From Lichenicola sp965198575 (lineage in GTDB: Bacteria > Pseudomonadota > Alphaproteobacteria > Acetobacterales > Acetobacteraceae), in the NCBI RefSeq assembly GCF_965198575.1, contig NZ_OZ240671.1, forward strand, positions 2,046,001-2,110,000: 64,000 bases of DNA, in the 5' to 3' direction. Shown one piece after another: positions 10,220 through 19,554 of the stretch; positions within the stretch are counted from its first letter, which is position 1; each line of letters begins with the position of its first letter. Made by a program: the position numbers and the translations under genes. The notes beneath the pieces were generated by a model. That model worked only from the letters and a program-made list of their open reading frames with translations, was not told the origin of the DNA and ran no database searches.

Positions 10220-11539
10220 ATGAGATACCTGTCATCCGCCCGCGGTGCGGCGCTGTCCTGCCTGACGGCGTTGCCTTTCGTCGCAGGCTCCGCGGGCACC
10301 TCCGGCAGCGCGATCGCCGCGGGCTTCTACCTGCAGGACCAGTCGGTGAAGGGTGGTGGTCGCGCCTATTCCGGCGAGGCGGCAGACATGGGCGCGGAGT
10401 CGCTCTGGTGGAACCCGGCCAGCATTGCCGGCATCGCGCAGAGCGAGACCTATAACGGCGTCACCGGGATCTTCGTGAGCTCCACGGCGACCGATCACAA
10501 TTCGACGATCCGCTATCTCGGTCGTGGCACCAGCTCCGTCGGCGGCGATGGCCGGGTCGACAATCCGGTGCAGAACGGCATCCTGCCGACCGGCGGGTTC
10601 GCCTATCGGATCGACGACCAGTGGGCGATCGGCATGGCGGTGACCTCGCCGTTCAGCTTCGTCACCAAGTACCCGACCGACAGCTGGACGCGGTACGCAG
10701 CCGAAACCTCGCGCCTGACCACGCTCGATTTTCAGCCGACGCTGGCCTGGCGGCCGACCAGCTGGCTCGGGCTCGGCATCGGTCCGAACATCGAATACCA
10801 AGTGGCCGATCTCAGCAGCGCGCTGCCCAACCTGTTTGCCGGCCAGCCGGACGGTCAGCAGACGCTGCACGGCAACGGCTGGGACGTCGGGTTCAATGCC
10901 GGTCTGCAGCTGCACCTGACCGACCGGCTGACCTTCGGCGCCGCGTATCGATCCAAGATCCAGCACGAACTCAGCGGCAAGCTCAGCGTGACCGGCCTGG
11001 ATGGATTGCTGGCCGGCCAGAATCTCCGCGCAGATGCCGGCGCGCATTTCACGACCCCCTGGGCGGCCACCTTCGCCGTGCGCTACCGGGTGACGGATCG
11101 CCTCACACTGAACGCGCAGGCGGTGCGGCAGGGCTGGAGCGTGTTCGATGCGATCTTCGTGACCAGCCCGGTGACGACGCAGACCAACGAGAACTACCAG
11201 GACACGTTGAGCGGCGCCTTCGGCCTCGATTACGAGGTGACGCCGCGCTGGATCATGCGGACCGGCCTGCAGTACGACCCCACCCCGACACCGGGTGCAT
11301 CGCGCGACGCGCGCGTGCCGGATGCCAACCGGTGGCTGTTCTCGGTCGGCACGTCGGTCAAGGTGACCCGGCGCATCACCTTCGACGCGTCGGTCACCTA
11401 CGTCGACTTCCAGGCGGCCTCGATCAACCGAAACGCCAGTGCCTATGCCGGCACGCCGGTAACGGTGCCGGTCGCCCTGTCCGGCATGGTCGAGGCGAGC
11501 GGCGTGGTCGCCGGGATCGGCACGCGGCTCTGGTTCTGA
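10220..11539 (+). CDS. fadL: outer-membrane long-chain fatty acid transporter (FadL/OmpP1 family)
   Basis: 439 residues starting at ATG 10220, which has an AGGGGAT ribosome-binding site; an upstream in-frame start at 10145 would destroy the signal peptide. The N-terminal signal peptide ends near AIAAGF. The mature start has the FadL pattern GFYLQDQSVKGGG and the hatch motif WWNPASIAG (family NPA motif). The remainder alternates polar and hydrophobic residues as beta-strands and ends in Trp-Phe, a typical outer-membrane barrel terminus. It takes hydrophobic substrates across the outer membrane for fadD and the divergent beta-oxidation operon. Ligand range is inferred from the family. Confidence 0.93.
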   Translation: MRYLSSARGAALSCLTALPFVAGSAGTSGSAIAAGFYLQDQSVKGGGRAYSGEAADMGAESLWWNPASIAGIAQSETYNGVTGIFVSSTATDHNSTIRYLGRGTSSVGGDGRVDNPVQNGILPTGGFAYRIDDQWAIGMAVTSPFSFVTKYPTDSWTRYAAETSRLTTLDFQPTLAWRPTSWLGLGIGPNIEYQVADLSSALPNLFAGQPDGQQTLHGNGWDVGFNAGLQLHLTDRLTFGAAYRSKIQHELSGKLSVTGLDGLLAGQNLRADAGAHFTTPWAATFAVRYRVTDRLTLNAQAVRQGWSVFDAIFVTSPVTTQTNENYQDTLSGAFGLDYEVTPRWIMRTGLQYDPTPTPGASRDARVPDANRWLFSVGTSVKVTRRITFDASVTYVDFQAASINRNASAYAGTPVTVPVALSGMVEASGVVAGIGTRLWF

Positions 11540-11572
11540 CCTTGTGATGCGCTCGCTGTCCGAGGAGATGCC

Positions 11573-13336
11573 ATGTCGTTCGTGAGCGAGGTCATCGGCC
11601 GCGCGGCGGATGATCCCATCCCGGTGCGAACCCTGCCGCAGATGCTTGCCGAAACGGTGGCGAAACATTCAGCGCGCGTGGCGATCGACTTTCTCGGCCG
11701 GCGCTGGCGCTATGCGGAGCTGCAGCGCCTGGTCGACCGGGCGGCTCGCGGCCTGCAGCGATCGGGGCTGCAGCCGGGCGAGCGGGTGGGTCTGTGCCTG
11801 CCGAACACGCCCTATTTCGTGGTGTTCTATTTCGCCATCATGAAGGCTGGCGGGATCGTCGTGAATTTCAACCCGCTCTACACCGAGCGTGAGTTGATCA
11901 CGCAGGTCGAGGATTCCGGCACCGTCATGATGGTGCTGCCGGACCTGCGCGTGCTGCACGACAAGCTGACAGCCGTCGCGGCGCGCACCGCCTTGCGCAA
12001 GCTGATCGTGTGCTCGCTGGCAGCTGCGATGCCGCCGCTGAAAGGGCTGCTCTACGGCGTGGTGAAGCGGCGCGCCATCGCGCCACCGGGTGCCGGCCCG
12101 TTATATGCACCATACGCCCGCCTGATCGACAATGACGGTTGCCCGGAGGACGTCGCGATCGATGTGCACGACGTGGCACTCCTGCAATATACCGGTGGCA
12201 CCACCGGGATTCCCAAAGGTGCGGCGCTTACCCACGCCAACCTGACCGCGAACAGTGCGCAGGAAATTGCGGTGATGGGCATGCGTGCCGACACCCGGAT
12301 CCTGGGGGTGCTGCCGCTGTTCCATGTATTCGCGCTCACCTCGGTGCTGAATTACGCGGTGGCGACCGGGGCCGCGATGATCCTGCTGCCGCGTTTCGAG
12401 ATGAAGTCGATCCTCGACACCATCCGCCGCACCCGCCCGACCACTTTCCCGGCAGTGCCGACGCTCTACACCGCAATCGCGGATGCCGTGGCCGCCGGGT
12501 CGCCGCGGCAGGCCCAGGCGATGCGCTCGATCAAGGACTGCATCTCCGGTGGCGCGCCGCTTCCGGCCGAGGTCAAGCACCGCTTCGAGGCCCTCACCGG
12601 ATGCCGTGTCAGCGAGGGCTACGGCCTCAGCGAGGCGTCCCCGGTGTTGACCTGCAATCGTCTCGGTGAGGCCGGCCCGCCAGGTTCGGCAGGCCAGGCG
12701 GTGATCGGCACGGTGATCGAGATCCGCGACCTGGCCGATCCGTCGCGTGTTCTCGGGCCGGGCGAGCGAGGCGAGGTGTGCGCGCGCGGCCCGCAGGTGA
12801 TGCAGGGCTACTGGAACCGCGCCGCCGAGACCGAAGCGACGATGATCGACGGCGCGCTGCGCACGGGCGATATCGGCTACCTGGACGAGAACGGCTACCT
12901 GTTCCTGGTCGACCGCATCAAGGACCTGATCCTGTGCAGCGGCTACAACGTCTATCCGCGGACGATCGAGGAGGCGCTGTATCGCCACCCCGACGTGCTG
13001 GAAGCCACGGTGATCGGCGTGCCGGACCTCTATCGCGGCGAGGCTCCGAAAGCCTTCGTGGCGCTGCGGCCCGGTGCGACGGCGACCGGCGCAGCGCTGT
13101 CGGACTTTCTGGCCCGGGAGATCTCGCGGATCGAGATGCCGCGCGAGATCGAGATCCGGGCGTCGCTGCCACGCACCCTGGTCGGCAAGCTGTCGAAGAA
13201 GGAGCTGGTCGCCGAGGAAGCCGGCAGACGGGCAGCCCAGGCCGATGCTGATGCTGATGCCGGGGTCGAAGGGCCGGAGGCCGACGCCGCGCCAACGGCG
13301 GACAGACGGGATCGTGCCGGCCCGCAGGCGGCGTGA
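11573..13336 (+). CDS. fadD: long-chain fatty acid--CoA ligase
   Basis: 587 residues of the ANL adenylating superfamily. The AMP-binding P-loop is YTGGTTGIPKGA (about residues 204-215), the GYGLSEASPV motif marks the adenylate pocket, and RTGDIGYLDENGY with DRIKDLI spans the hinge to the small C-terminal domain; a Lys near VGKLSKKEL is the expected adenylation lysine. It activates fatty acids to acyl-CoA at the inner face of the membrane. It starts 33 bp after fadL, probably in one transcript. The Ala/Asp-rich final 40 residues are unlike the family core and probably disordered. Confidence 0.94.
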   Translation: MSFVSEVIGRAADDPIPVRTLPQMLAETVAKHSARVAIDFLGRRWRYAELQRLVDRAARGLQRSGLQPGERVGLCLPNTPYFVVFYFAIMKAGGIVVNFNPLYTERELITQVEDSGTVMMVLPDLRVLHDKLTAVAARTALRKLIVCSLAAAMPPLKGLLYGVVKRRAIAPPGAGPLYAPYARLIDNDGCPEDVAIDVHDVALLQYTGGTTGIPKGAALTHANLTANSAQEIAVMGMRADTRILGVLPLFHVFALTSVLNYAVATGAAMILLPRFEMKSILDTIRRTRPTTFPAVPTLYTAIADAVAAGSPRQAQAMRSIKDCISGGAPLPAEVKHRFEALTGCRVSEGYGLSEASPVLTCNRLGEAGPPGSAGQAVIGTVIEIRDLADPSRVLGPGERGEVCARGPQVMQGYWNRAAETEATMIDGALRTGDIGYLDENGYLFLVDRIKDLILCSGYNVYPRTIEEALYRHPDVLEATVIGVPDLYRGEAPKAFVALRPGATATGAALSDFLAREISRIEMPREIEIRASLPRTLVGKLSKKELVAEEAGRRAAQADADADAGVEGPEADAAPTADRRDRAGPQAA

Positions 13337-13423
13337 GCAGCTTCCTGGCCTTGGGGGGCCTTGTTGTCTTGAGCGCCACGCCGGTGCGATAGAGCCGCCG
13401 GAAGCAGGGCGTTGGAGCTGATG

Positions 13424-13822
13424 ATGGAGGTTGCCGCCGGAGGCGCCCAGCAAGGGCGGCTGTACACCGTGACGGCCCTTGCGGCCGAGCTCGGGGTCAC
13501 GGCGCGGGCGATCCGCTTCTACGAGGACAAGGGCCTGATCCGGCCCTCGCGTGTCGGGGCGACGCGCGTCTATTCGCATCGCGAGCATGGCCGCATGCAG
13601 CTGATCCTGCGTGGCAAGCGGCTCGGTTTCAGCCTGCGGGAGATCAAGGAATTCCTGGATCTATACGACGTCGATCCGGAACATGACGAGCAGAAGCGGC
13701 TGTTGCTGCGCGGCGTGCGGGACCGGATCAGGCAGCTGCGCGCGATGAGCGCCGCCCTGACCCGCACCCTGGACGAGTTGCAGGCGATCGAGCTGCAGGT
13801 CGCCTCCGACCTCGAGCGTTGA
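13424..13822 (+). CDS. MerR-family transcriptional regulator
   Basis: About 132 residues with an N-terminal MerR winged helix-turn-helix (YTVTALAAELGVTARAIRFY and EDKGLI, about residues 14-40 from this start) and a C-terminal dimerisation coiled coil. There is no cluster of Cys ligands, so it is not a metal sensor. It resembles LiuR-type regulators of acyl-CoA catabolism rather than CueR or SoxR. It follows fadD by about 90 bp and is the only regulator in this locus, so control of the divergent fad promoters is plausible but unproven. Start could be 13412, 13421 or 13424. Confidence 0.87.
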   Translation: MEVAAGGAQQGRLYTVTALAAELGVTARAIRFYEDKGLIRPSRVGATRVYSHREHGRMQLILRGKRLGFSLREIKEFLDLYDVDPEHDEQKRLLLRGVRDRIRQLRAMSAALTRTLDELQAIELQVASDLER

Positions 13823-13866
13823 GCCGCCGCCGCGCGGGATATTGGGCCATGGCGATCGGGGTCCGA

Positions 13867-14631
13867 CTACCCCGCCGTGATGGTCTTCAGCGCGTCGCGC
13901 AGTGGCTGCTCGGATACCACGACCAGCCCGGTGAACGGCGTGCTCATGTCCAGGATCACGAACACCGCCAGCACGATCGCCATCACCGACAGCCCGACGA
14001 TGAGGTCGCCGAGCCAGGTTCGTTCGGTGATCAGCCCGAAACAGCCATACACCACCATCAGCCAGACCATCAGCATCGCGTAGAATGTCAGGTTGGTCTC
14101 GGTCTTCGCCTCGTCGGCGAGGCGGTGGCGTTCCTGCTGCAGGCGGGTGAGCTGGCCGAAGGCCTCGTCCTGGATGTGGTGCTGCATGTCGGTGGCGGCC
14201 GGAAGCAAGAGCATGCCGGCCTCGATCCGGCTCAGCAGTCCGAAATGCCGGAGCGATGCGACACCGAGGTCCGGGTCGGTGCGTGAGATGACGTCGCGGG
14301 TATAGTCCGCCAGCATCGGTCGCAATCTGCCGGCGTCGGGACCGTAGCTCGCCAACGTCTGGTCGAGGGTGATGATGTCGATGGCGTAGGTGCGGACCTC
14401 GTCGCCGGTGGCGTCGAACGAGGTCTTCGCGGAGGTGATCAGCAGGCCGAGCACGATGGCCGCGAACGTCACCAGCATGTCCATCACGATCCGCACCATG
14501 GCGTGCGTCGCCGGGCCACGATGGGCTTCCGGCAGCCGGCGCTGCAGCAGCGCGCCGCCAACGAAGCTGCCGAACAGCAGCGGCAGCGCGATCAGCGCAT
14601 GCAGCAGGTCGCCAAGGTCGGTCCAGGACAT
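13867..14631 (-). CDS. DUF4239 membrane protein
   Basis: 254 residues with four likely membrane helices: about residues 8-28, 48-70, 180-205 and 210-232. Between the second and third is a roughly 110-residue helical soluble stretch beginning TSAKTSFDATG. This two-plus-two layout with an NTS/TSAKTSFD-like loop is that of DUF4239, a bestrophin-like family of unknown function. It starts at ATG 14631 and lies about 100 bp downstream of the bactofilin gene on the same strand. No enzymatic residues are recognised. Confidence 0.8.
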   Translation of the reverse strand: MSWTDLGDLLHALIALPLLFGSFVGGALLQRRLPEAHRGPATHAMVRIVMDMLVTFAAIVLGLLITSAKTSFDATGDEVRTYAIDIITLDQTLASYGPDAGRLRPMLADYTRDVISRTDPDLGVASLRHFGLLSRIEAGMLLLPAATDMQHHIQDEAFGQLTRLQQERHRLADEAKTETNLTFYAMLMVWLMVVYGCFGLITERTWLGDLIVGLSVMAIVLAVFVILDMSTPFTGLVVVSEQPLRDALKTITAG

Positions 14632-14728
14632 GATGGCGGATCCAGACTGGCCGGAGCGCCCGGCCCGCGCGCCGGGAGGCCGGGTGCGGGCCGGGACGGC
14701 CTGGATGCCTCCCGGGAGTGTGCCGGGA

Positions 14729-15595
14729 TCAGGTCGCGGCGTGTGCCGGATCGACCGGGGCGGTCGGGGATGGCGCCGCCTTGACGGACTGGATCGGCTC
14801 GCCGACCGGTGGCTGGATGCCGGCACGCTGCTCGGTGATCATCTCCAGGCGGCCGGTCACCTGACCACCATCCTCGACCTGCAACCGGCGGCACTTGGCA
14901 GTGCCGATCAGGCGGCCGGTGGCGCGAATGGTGAGGTTGCCGCGCGCCGTCAGGGTGCCGTCGACGGTCCCGGCAAGCTCGGCGTCCTCGACCTCGATCT
15001 CACCGCGGAACACACCGCCCGGGGCCACCGACAACTCGGTCGCGTGGATCATGGTCGCCTCGACCGTGCCCTCGACGACGAGCCGCTCGGCGTCCTGCAC
15101 GACGCCCTGGACGCTGATGCCGCGTCCGACCACGAGGGTCCGCCGCTCGGCCGCATCCTTGCGCGGCGCACTACCGGGAGCGCCGGAAGTGGCACCCGGT
15201 GCGCCACCCGGACCGGTGCCCGGCATCGGTCCGCGATTGGCGGGAATACCGCCAGGGGGCATCCCGCCAGCGGCGGCGGGAGGGCTGGGAGGAGTGGGGA
15301 ACGGTGAACGACCCATCGATGAGGCCTCCTTGGACGGTGCTGGGTTCGGGACGGTAGTCGAGGCCGAGCTTTGGCCCGGGGGCTGCGACGGCTGACCTGG
15401 CGTGGGTATTCTCGGCGCTTGCAGTGAGCCGAAGGTGGAGGTGCCGGTGGGCGTTGCCGGAACTGCACCCGAGGCTGGCCCAGCGACGGGTCCGGCGGTC
15501 TGCTCGGCCGGCTGGGCGGGCTTGCTGGACATTTCGGGGCCGGGCGGAACCCGCGGGACTTCGCCGGCCTCTTCTGGTTTGCGTCGTCTGAACAC
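14729..15595 (-). CDS. bactofilin-family polymer-forming cytoskeletal protein
   Basis: About 288 residues. The C-terminal part (roughly residues 155-260) is a bactofilin beta-helix with repeating hydrophobic turns: VVGRGISVQGVV, VVEGTVEATM, LAGTVDGTLTARG, TGRLIGTAKC. Bactofilins assemble into filaments that position envelope or morphology factors. The N-terminal half is a long Pro/Gly/Ala-rich, probably disordered tail, much longer than usual. GTG at 15595 (with GGGGAT just upstream) gives an N-terminus FRRRKPEE typical of the family; ATG at 15532 is the alternative. It is divergent from the adenosine kinase gene. Confidence 0.85.
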   Translation of the reverse strand: MFRRRKPEEAGEVPRVPPGPEMSSKPAQPAEQTAGPVAGPASGAVPATPTGTSTFGSLQAPRIPTPGQPSQPPGQSSASTTVPNPAPSKEASSMGRSPFPTPPSPPAAAGGMPPGGIPANRGPMPGTGPGGAPGATSGAPGSAPRKDAAERRTLVVGRGISVQGVVQDAERLVVEGTVEATMIHATELSVAPGGVFRGEIEVEDAELAGTVDGTLTARGNLTIRATGRLIGTAKCRRLQVEDGGQVTGRLEMITEQRAGIQPPVGEPIQSVKAAPSPTAPVDPAHAAT

Positions 15596-15817
15596 TGGAT
15601 CCCCGCTGCTCTCGTCGATGTCTCGGGTCTGAACGGCGCTGCCGCCCAGCGGGAGCCTCACGCGCGAGCGAGAGACCGGCCTTCGCCTTACACGCAGGCA
15701 GCGTGGACCGACAAGGGTCAACGCTGACGGAACCGTGTTTCGATCAGCCGATCCTGGCGGCACAGCCAGTGTTTGCGGCAAATCATCGGGAATGATAGCG
15801 GACGCCGCCGGTGAGGC

Positions 15818-16858
15818 ATGAAGGAGCGCCCGATCTTGAGCCTGACCAATCTCACGCGTGCGGCGCGCTTCGACCTGCTCGGCATCGGCAACGCCATCGT
15901 CGACGTTCTGGCGGCGGTGCCGGCCGGACTTCCCGAGGCGCAGGGCATGATCCCGGGCAGCATGACGCTGATCGATACGGCGCGCGCTGACGAGCTCACC
16001 GCGATGCTTCGGGACCGCCAGCAGACCGGTGGCGGCTCGGCAGCCAACACCTGCGTCGTGGCGTCGCTGCTCGGCGCCCGCACCGCCTATCTCGGCACCG
16101 TTGCCGCCGACACGCTCGGCCAGGCCTTCGCCACCGACCTGGTCGCTGCCGGCATCCATTACCCGACGGCGCCGCTTGGTCCGGAGCGCGCCGCGGGTCG
16201 CACCACCGCCCGTTGCCTGATCCTGGTGACGCCGGACGGGCAGCGCACGATGAACACCTATCTCGGCGCCTGCACTGCGTTCGGACCGGACGACGTCGAC
16301 GAGGCCACCGTCCGTGACGCCCGGATCACCTACCTGGAGGGCTACCTGTTCGACCCTCCGGCAGCGCAGGAAGCGTTCCGGCGCGCGGCGACCCTGGCGC
16401 ATGACGCCGGGCGCACGGTGGCGCTCTCGCTGTCGGACCCGTTCTGCGTGGATCGGCACCGCGCTGCCTTCCTGGCGCTGGCCGCCGGTCATGTCGACAT
16501 CCTGTTCGCCAACGAGGACGAGATTGTTTCGCTCTACCAGGCCGACAGCTTCGAGCAGGCGGCGGAACGGATCGGCCGCGACGTCGAGCTGGCCGTGTTG
16601 ACGCGTTCGGAGCATGGCAGCGTAGCGTTCCGGCAGGGCGTACGGACCGATATCGCGCCGGTGCCGGCCCACGTCGTCGACAGCACCGGCGCCGGAGATG
16701 CCTACGCTGCGGGGTTCCTGTCGGGCCTGGCGCAGGGCCGTTCGATCCCGGAGTGCGGCCATATCGCAAGCATCGCCGCATCGGAGGTGATCTCGCATTT
16801 CGGGGCCCGTCCGGAGGCCGATCTGCTTGCCCTTGTGGCGAACGCAGGTCTCGCCTGA
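15818..16858 (+). CDS. adenosine kinase (PfkB/ribokinase family)
   Basis: 346 residues of the ribokinase family. Visible are the N-terminal GIGNAIVD substrate loop, GGGSAANT (sugar-binding Gly-Gly), the Gly-rich LGTVAADTLG, and the C-terminal anion hole/catalytic motif DSTGAGDAYAAGF with its catalytic Asp (about residues 287-299). The sequence is closest to alphaproteobacterial adenosine kinases that salvage adenosine to AMP with ATP. It stands upstream of typA with its own leader. A related nucleoside or sugar as substrate cannot be excluded from sequence. Confidence 0.88.
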   Translation: MKERPILSLTNLTRAARFDLLGIGNAIVDVLAAVPAGLPEAQGMIPGSMTLIDTARADELTAMLRDRQQTGGGSAANTCVVASLLGARTAYLGTVAADTLGQAFATDLVAAGIHYPTAPLGPERAAGRTTARCLILVTPDGQRTMNTYLGACTAFGPDDVDEATVRDARITYLEGYLFDPPAAQEAFRRAATLAHDAGRTVALSLSDPFCVDRHRAAFLALAAGHVDILFANEDEIVSLYQADSFEQAAERIGRDVELAVLTRSEHGSVAFRQGVRTDIAPVPAHVVDSTGAGDAYAAGFLSGLAQGRSIPECGHIASIAASEVISHFGARPEADLLALVANAGLA

Positions 16859-17021
16859 GGCCCCCAAGCACATTTTAGGCGTGCAAACGCCGCGGCGCAG
16901 CATTATCTAGCCCCAAATCATAACTGTTCGGGGCCAAAGCGGGCCCGCGTCAGCCACCGCCATTCCGGCGGCGGCTCCGTTCGCGCATCTTCCGCGCCGC
17001 CCAGAGCCAGCAGGTCAGCCA

Positions 17022-18848
17022 ATGGACATCCGCAACATCGCCATCATCGCCCACGTCGACCATGGCAAGACCACATTGGTCGACCAGCTGTTGCGACAGT
17101 CCGGCTCGTTCCGCGAGAACCAGGTGGTGGCCGAGCGGGCGATGGACCGGAACGACCTGGAGCGCGAGCGCGGCATCACCATCCTGGCGAAGTGCACCAG
17201 CGTGGTCTGGAAGAACACCCGCATCAACATCATCGACACGCCGGGCCACGCCGATTTCGGCGGCGAGGTCGAGCGTATCCTGAACATGGTGGACGGCGCG
17301 ATCGTGCTGGTGGACGCGGCCGAGGGCGCGCTGCCGCAGACCAAGTTCGTGCTGACGAAGGCCCTGGCGCGCGGCATCAAGCCGATCGTCGTGGTGAACA
17401 AGGTCGACCGCCAGGACGCGCGTCCGGACGAGGTCCATACCGAGATGTTCGACCTGTTCGCGGCCCTCGGCGCCAATGACGAGCAGCTCGATTTCCCGAT
17501 GCTGTTCGCGTCGGGCCGCCAGGGCTGGGCCGATATCGAGCTGAACGGCCCGAAAAAGGACCTGGCGCCGCTCTATGACCTGGTGCTGAGCCACGTGAAG
17601 CCGCCGAACCTGGACAAGGACGCGCCGTTCGCGATGGTCGCGTCGATTCTCGAGGCCGACCCGTTCCTGGGCCGCGTGCTGACCGGTCGCGTCGAGCAGG
17701 GCCGCGCCCGCACCAACATGCCGGTGCGCGTGCTGCGCGCCGACGGCACCGTGGTCGAGACCGGCCGCCTGACCAAGCTGCTGTCGTTCCGCGGCCTGGA
17801 GCGGGTGCCGGCCGATGAGGTCGAGGCCGGTGACATCGTGGCCGTGGCGGGGCTGTCCGAGGCGACCATCCCGGAGACCATCGCGTCGCCGGAAGTCACC
17901 GCAGCGCTGCCCGCGATCCCGGTCGATCCGCCGACCCTGTCGATGACCTTCCGCTTGAATGACGGCCCGCTCGGTGGTCGCGAGGGCAAGAAAGTCACGT
18001 CGCGGCAGATCCGCGACCGGCTGTTCAAGGAGGTCGAGGGCAACGTCGCCATCCGCGTGTCCGAGAGCCCGGAGAGCGAGGCGTTCGAGGTCGCCGGGCG
18101 TGGCGAATTGCAGCTCGGCGTGCTGATCGAGCAGATGCGTCGCGAGGGCTTCGAGCTCACCATCGGTCGCCCGCGCGTGCTGACGCGGCAGAACGAGGAG
18201 ACCGGCGACCGCGAGGAGCCCTTCGAGGAGGTGCTGGTCGACGTGGACGAGGCGTTCTCCGGCATCGTCGTCGAGAAGATGAGCATCCGGAAGGGCCAGA
18301 TGCAGGATATGCGGCCGTCCGGCGGCGGCAAGGTGCGTCTGACCTTCATCATCCCGTCGCGCGGCCTGATCGGCTATCACGGCGAGTTCCTGACCGATAC
18401 CCGCGGCACCGGCATCATGAACCGGCTGTTTGCCGGCTATCAGCCCTGGGCCGGCACGATCGAGGGCCGCACCAAGGGCTCGCTGATCAGTTCCGAGGAT
18501 GGCGCCGCGGTGCAGTACGCGCTGTGGTACCTGCAGGAGCGCGGCGTGCTGTTCGTCGATCCGGGCGAGAAGGTCTATGTCGGCATGATCCTCGGCGAGC
18601 ATTCCCGCGGGTCGGATCTCGAGATCAACCCGATCAAGGAAAAGAAGCTCACCAACATCCGCGCCGCCGGCAAGGATGACGCGATGCTGCTGGTTCCGCC
18701 GCGCCGGATGAGCCTGGAGCAGGCAATCGCCTATATCGAGGATGACGAACTGGTGGAGGTGACTCCGTCGGCAATCCGCATCCGCAAGCGCTACCTCGAT
18801 CCGAACCAGCGCAAGCGGGCGGAAAAGAAGGGCGACAGCGCGGCCTGA
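17022..18848 (+). CDS. typA: ribosome-associated translational GTPase TypA/BipA
   Basis: 608 residues, the usual length. G1 is AHVDHGKTTL (about residues 10-19), G3 is DTPGHADFGGE, and G4 is NKVDR; the switch region follows RGITIL. The elongation-factor beta-barrel domain, the domain III and V repeats and the TypA-specific C-terminal domain (SRGLIGYHGEF; YVGMILGEHSRGSDL) are all present. It binds the ribosome and supports growth under cold or stress and assembly of the 50S subunit. It is a single-gene unit: a 163-bp leader upstream and a long hairpin about 50 bp after the stop. Confidence 0.97.
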   Translation: MDIRNIAIIAHVDHGKTTLVDQLLRQSGSFRENQVVAERAMDRNDLERERGITILAKCTSVVWKNTRINIIDTPGHADFGGEVERILNMVDGAIVLVDAAEGALPQTKFVLTKALARGIKPIVVVNKVDRQDARPDEVHTEMFDLFAALGANDEQLDFPMLFASGRQGWADIELNGPKKDLAPLYDLVLSHVKPPNLDKDAPFAMVASILEADPFLGRVLTGRVEQGRARTNMPVRVLRADGTVVETGRLTKLLSFRGLERVPADEVEAGDIVAVAGLSEATIPETIASPEVTAALPAIPVDPPTLSMTFRLNDGPLGGREGKKVTSRQIRDRLFKEVEGNVAIRVSESPESEAFEVAGRGELQLGVLIEQMRREGFELTIGRPRVLTRQNEETGDREEPFEEVLVDVDEAFSGIVVEKMSIRKGQMQDMRPSGGGKVRLTFIIPSRGLIGYHGEFLTDTRGTGIMNRLFAGYQPWAGTIEGRTKGSLISSEDGAAVQYALWYLQERGVLFVDPGEKVYVGMILGEHSRGSDLEINPIKEKKLTNIRAAGKDDAMLLVPPRRMSLEQAIAYIEDDELVEVTPSAIRIRKRYLDPNQRKRAEKKGDSAA

Positions 18849-18900
18849 TCGTCTGCCTGCCGATCAGGAGTTCGTTGCGTTTCAATAGCCTAACCGGACG

Positions 18901-18933
18901 CCGCGTGGCGCGGCTGCTAAGCCCGCCACGCGG
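18901..18933. terminator. long perfect hairpin downstream of typA (possible terminator)
   Basis: CCGCGTGGCG (18901-18910) pairs perfectly with CGCCACGCGG (18924-18933), and the interior adds a GGCT/AGCC stem around the loop GCTA. No T-run follows on either strand, so it is not a textbook intrinsic terminator. It could end typA transcription with Rho, protect a 3' end, or act in both directions. Pairing is seen; function is inferred. Confidence 0.5.
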
Positions 18934-19133
18934 TGCCACAAAACCGACATGATTTGTTATCGGTCCATGCCCGGTTTGTGTTGTATTTCAGGCCACTGCG
19001 TAAGAAACTTCGGTGCCATACCGAACTTGACCCGCGACGTGCCTGGGGTGCCATGTTATGGGGTGTTTGCGCAGCCGTTCCCTCGTTGGGGTCGGCGTTG
19101 CAGCAACGCCTGTCCCACTCCGCGGAGACATCC
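18934..19133. other. non-coding leader of the small secreted protein gene
   Basis: About 200 bases, noticeably richer in A and T than the flanking genes (for instance 18941-19000), with several TTG-rich patches and a TTGACC at 19028-19033. It most likely holds the promoter of the following gene. No structured RNA or ORF with coding character was recognised. Confidence 0.4.
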
Positions 19134-19451
19134 ATGACCTTCACGACCCGGTTCCTCGCCGCCCTGTCGACCGCAGCCCTTCTGGGCGCTGCGGCACCGG
19201 CATTCGCTCAGAACACGATGGCGGCACCCGCCACCACCACCCCCGCGGCACCGATGGCCGCCCCGGCCCCGACCGCTCCCGCTCCGGACACCGCAGCGCC
19301 GGCGATGTCCGCACCGGCGACCACGGCACCCGCCGCATCCAGCGACAGCAGCATGGCGCCGAAGAAGACGACCAAGCACCACAAGAAGACCACCACGAAG
19401 CACCACAAGAAGGCGGCAGCCTCGACCGAGGCAGCTCCGGCTCCGCAATAA
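19134..19451 (+). CDS. small secreted Ala/Pro-rich protein with Lys/His-rich tail repeats
   Basis: 105 residues. A clear Sec signal peptide (residues 1-23, AAAPAFAQ cleavage region) precedes a low-complexity Ala/Pro/Thr stretch. The basic tail contains two copies of a Thr-Lys-His-His-Lys-Lys unit, encoded by near-identical direct repeats around 19370-19415. The composition suggests a disordered periplasmic or envelope-associated protein that could bind polyanions or metals; this is inference. Similar Ala/Pro/Lys-rich exported proteins are common in Acetobacteraceae, without a known function. Confidence 0.7.
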   Translation: MTFTTRFLAALSTAALLGAAAPAFAQNTMAAPATTTPAAPMAAPAPTAPAPDTAAPAMSAPATTAPAASSDSSMAPKKTTKHHKKTTTKHHKKAAASTEAAPAPQ

Positions 19452-19554
19452 CCTGCCTTTGGTTCCTGACCACGGGCTTATCCGCCTCCATGCGTGACAG
19501 GGGTGCGCGGAACCGGTTCCAACCGGCTCCCGCTCCCCTGGCTATGGGATCGGC

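Noticed and set aside
12101..13588. Long minus-strand frame over fadD
   Set aside because: Antisense to a clear fatty acid-CoA ligase; composition is that of complementary high-GC codons.
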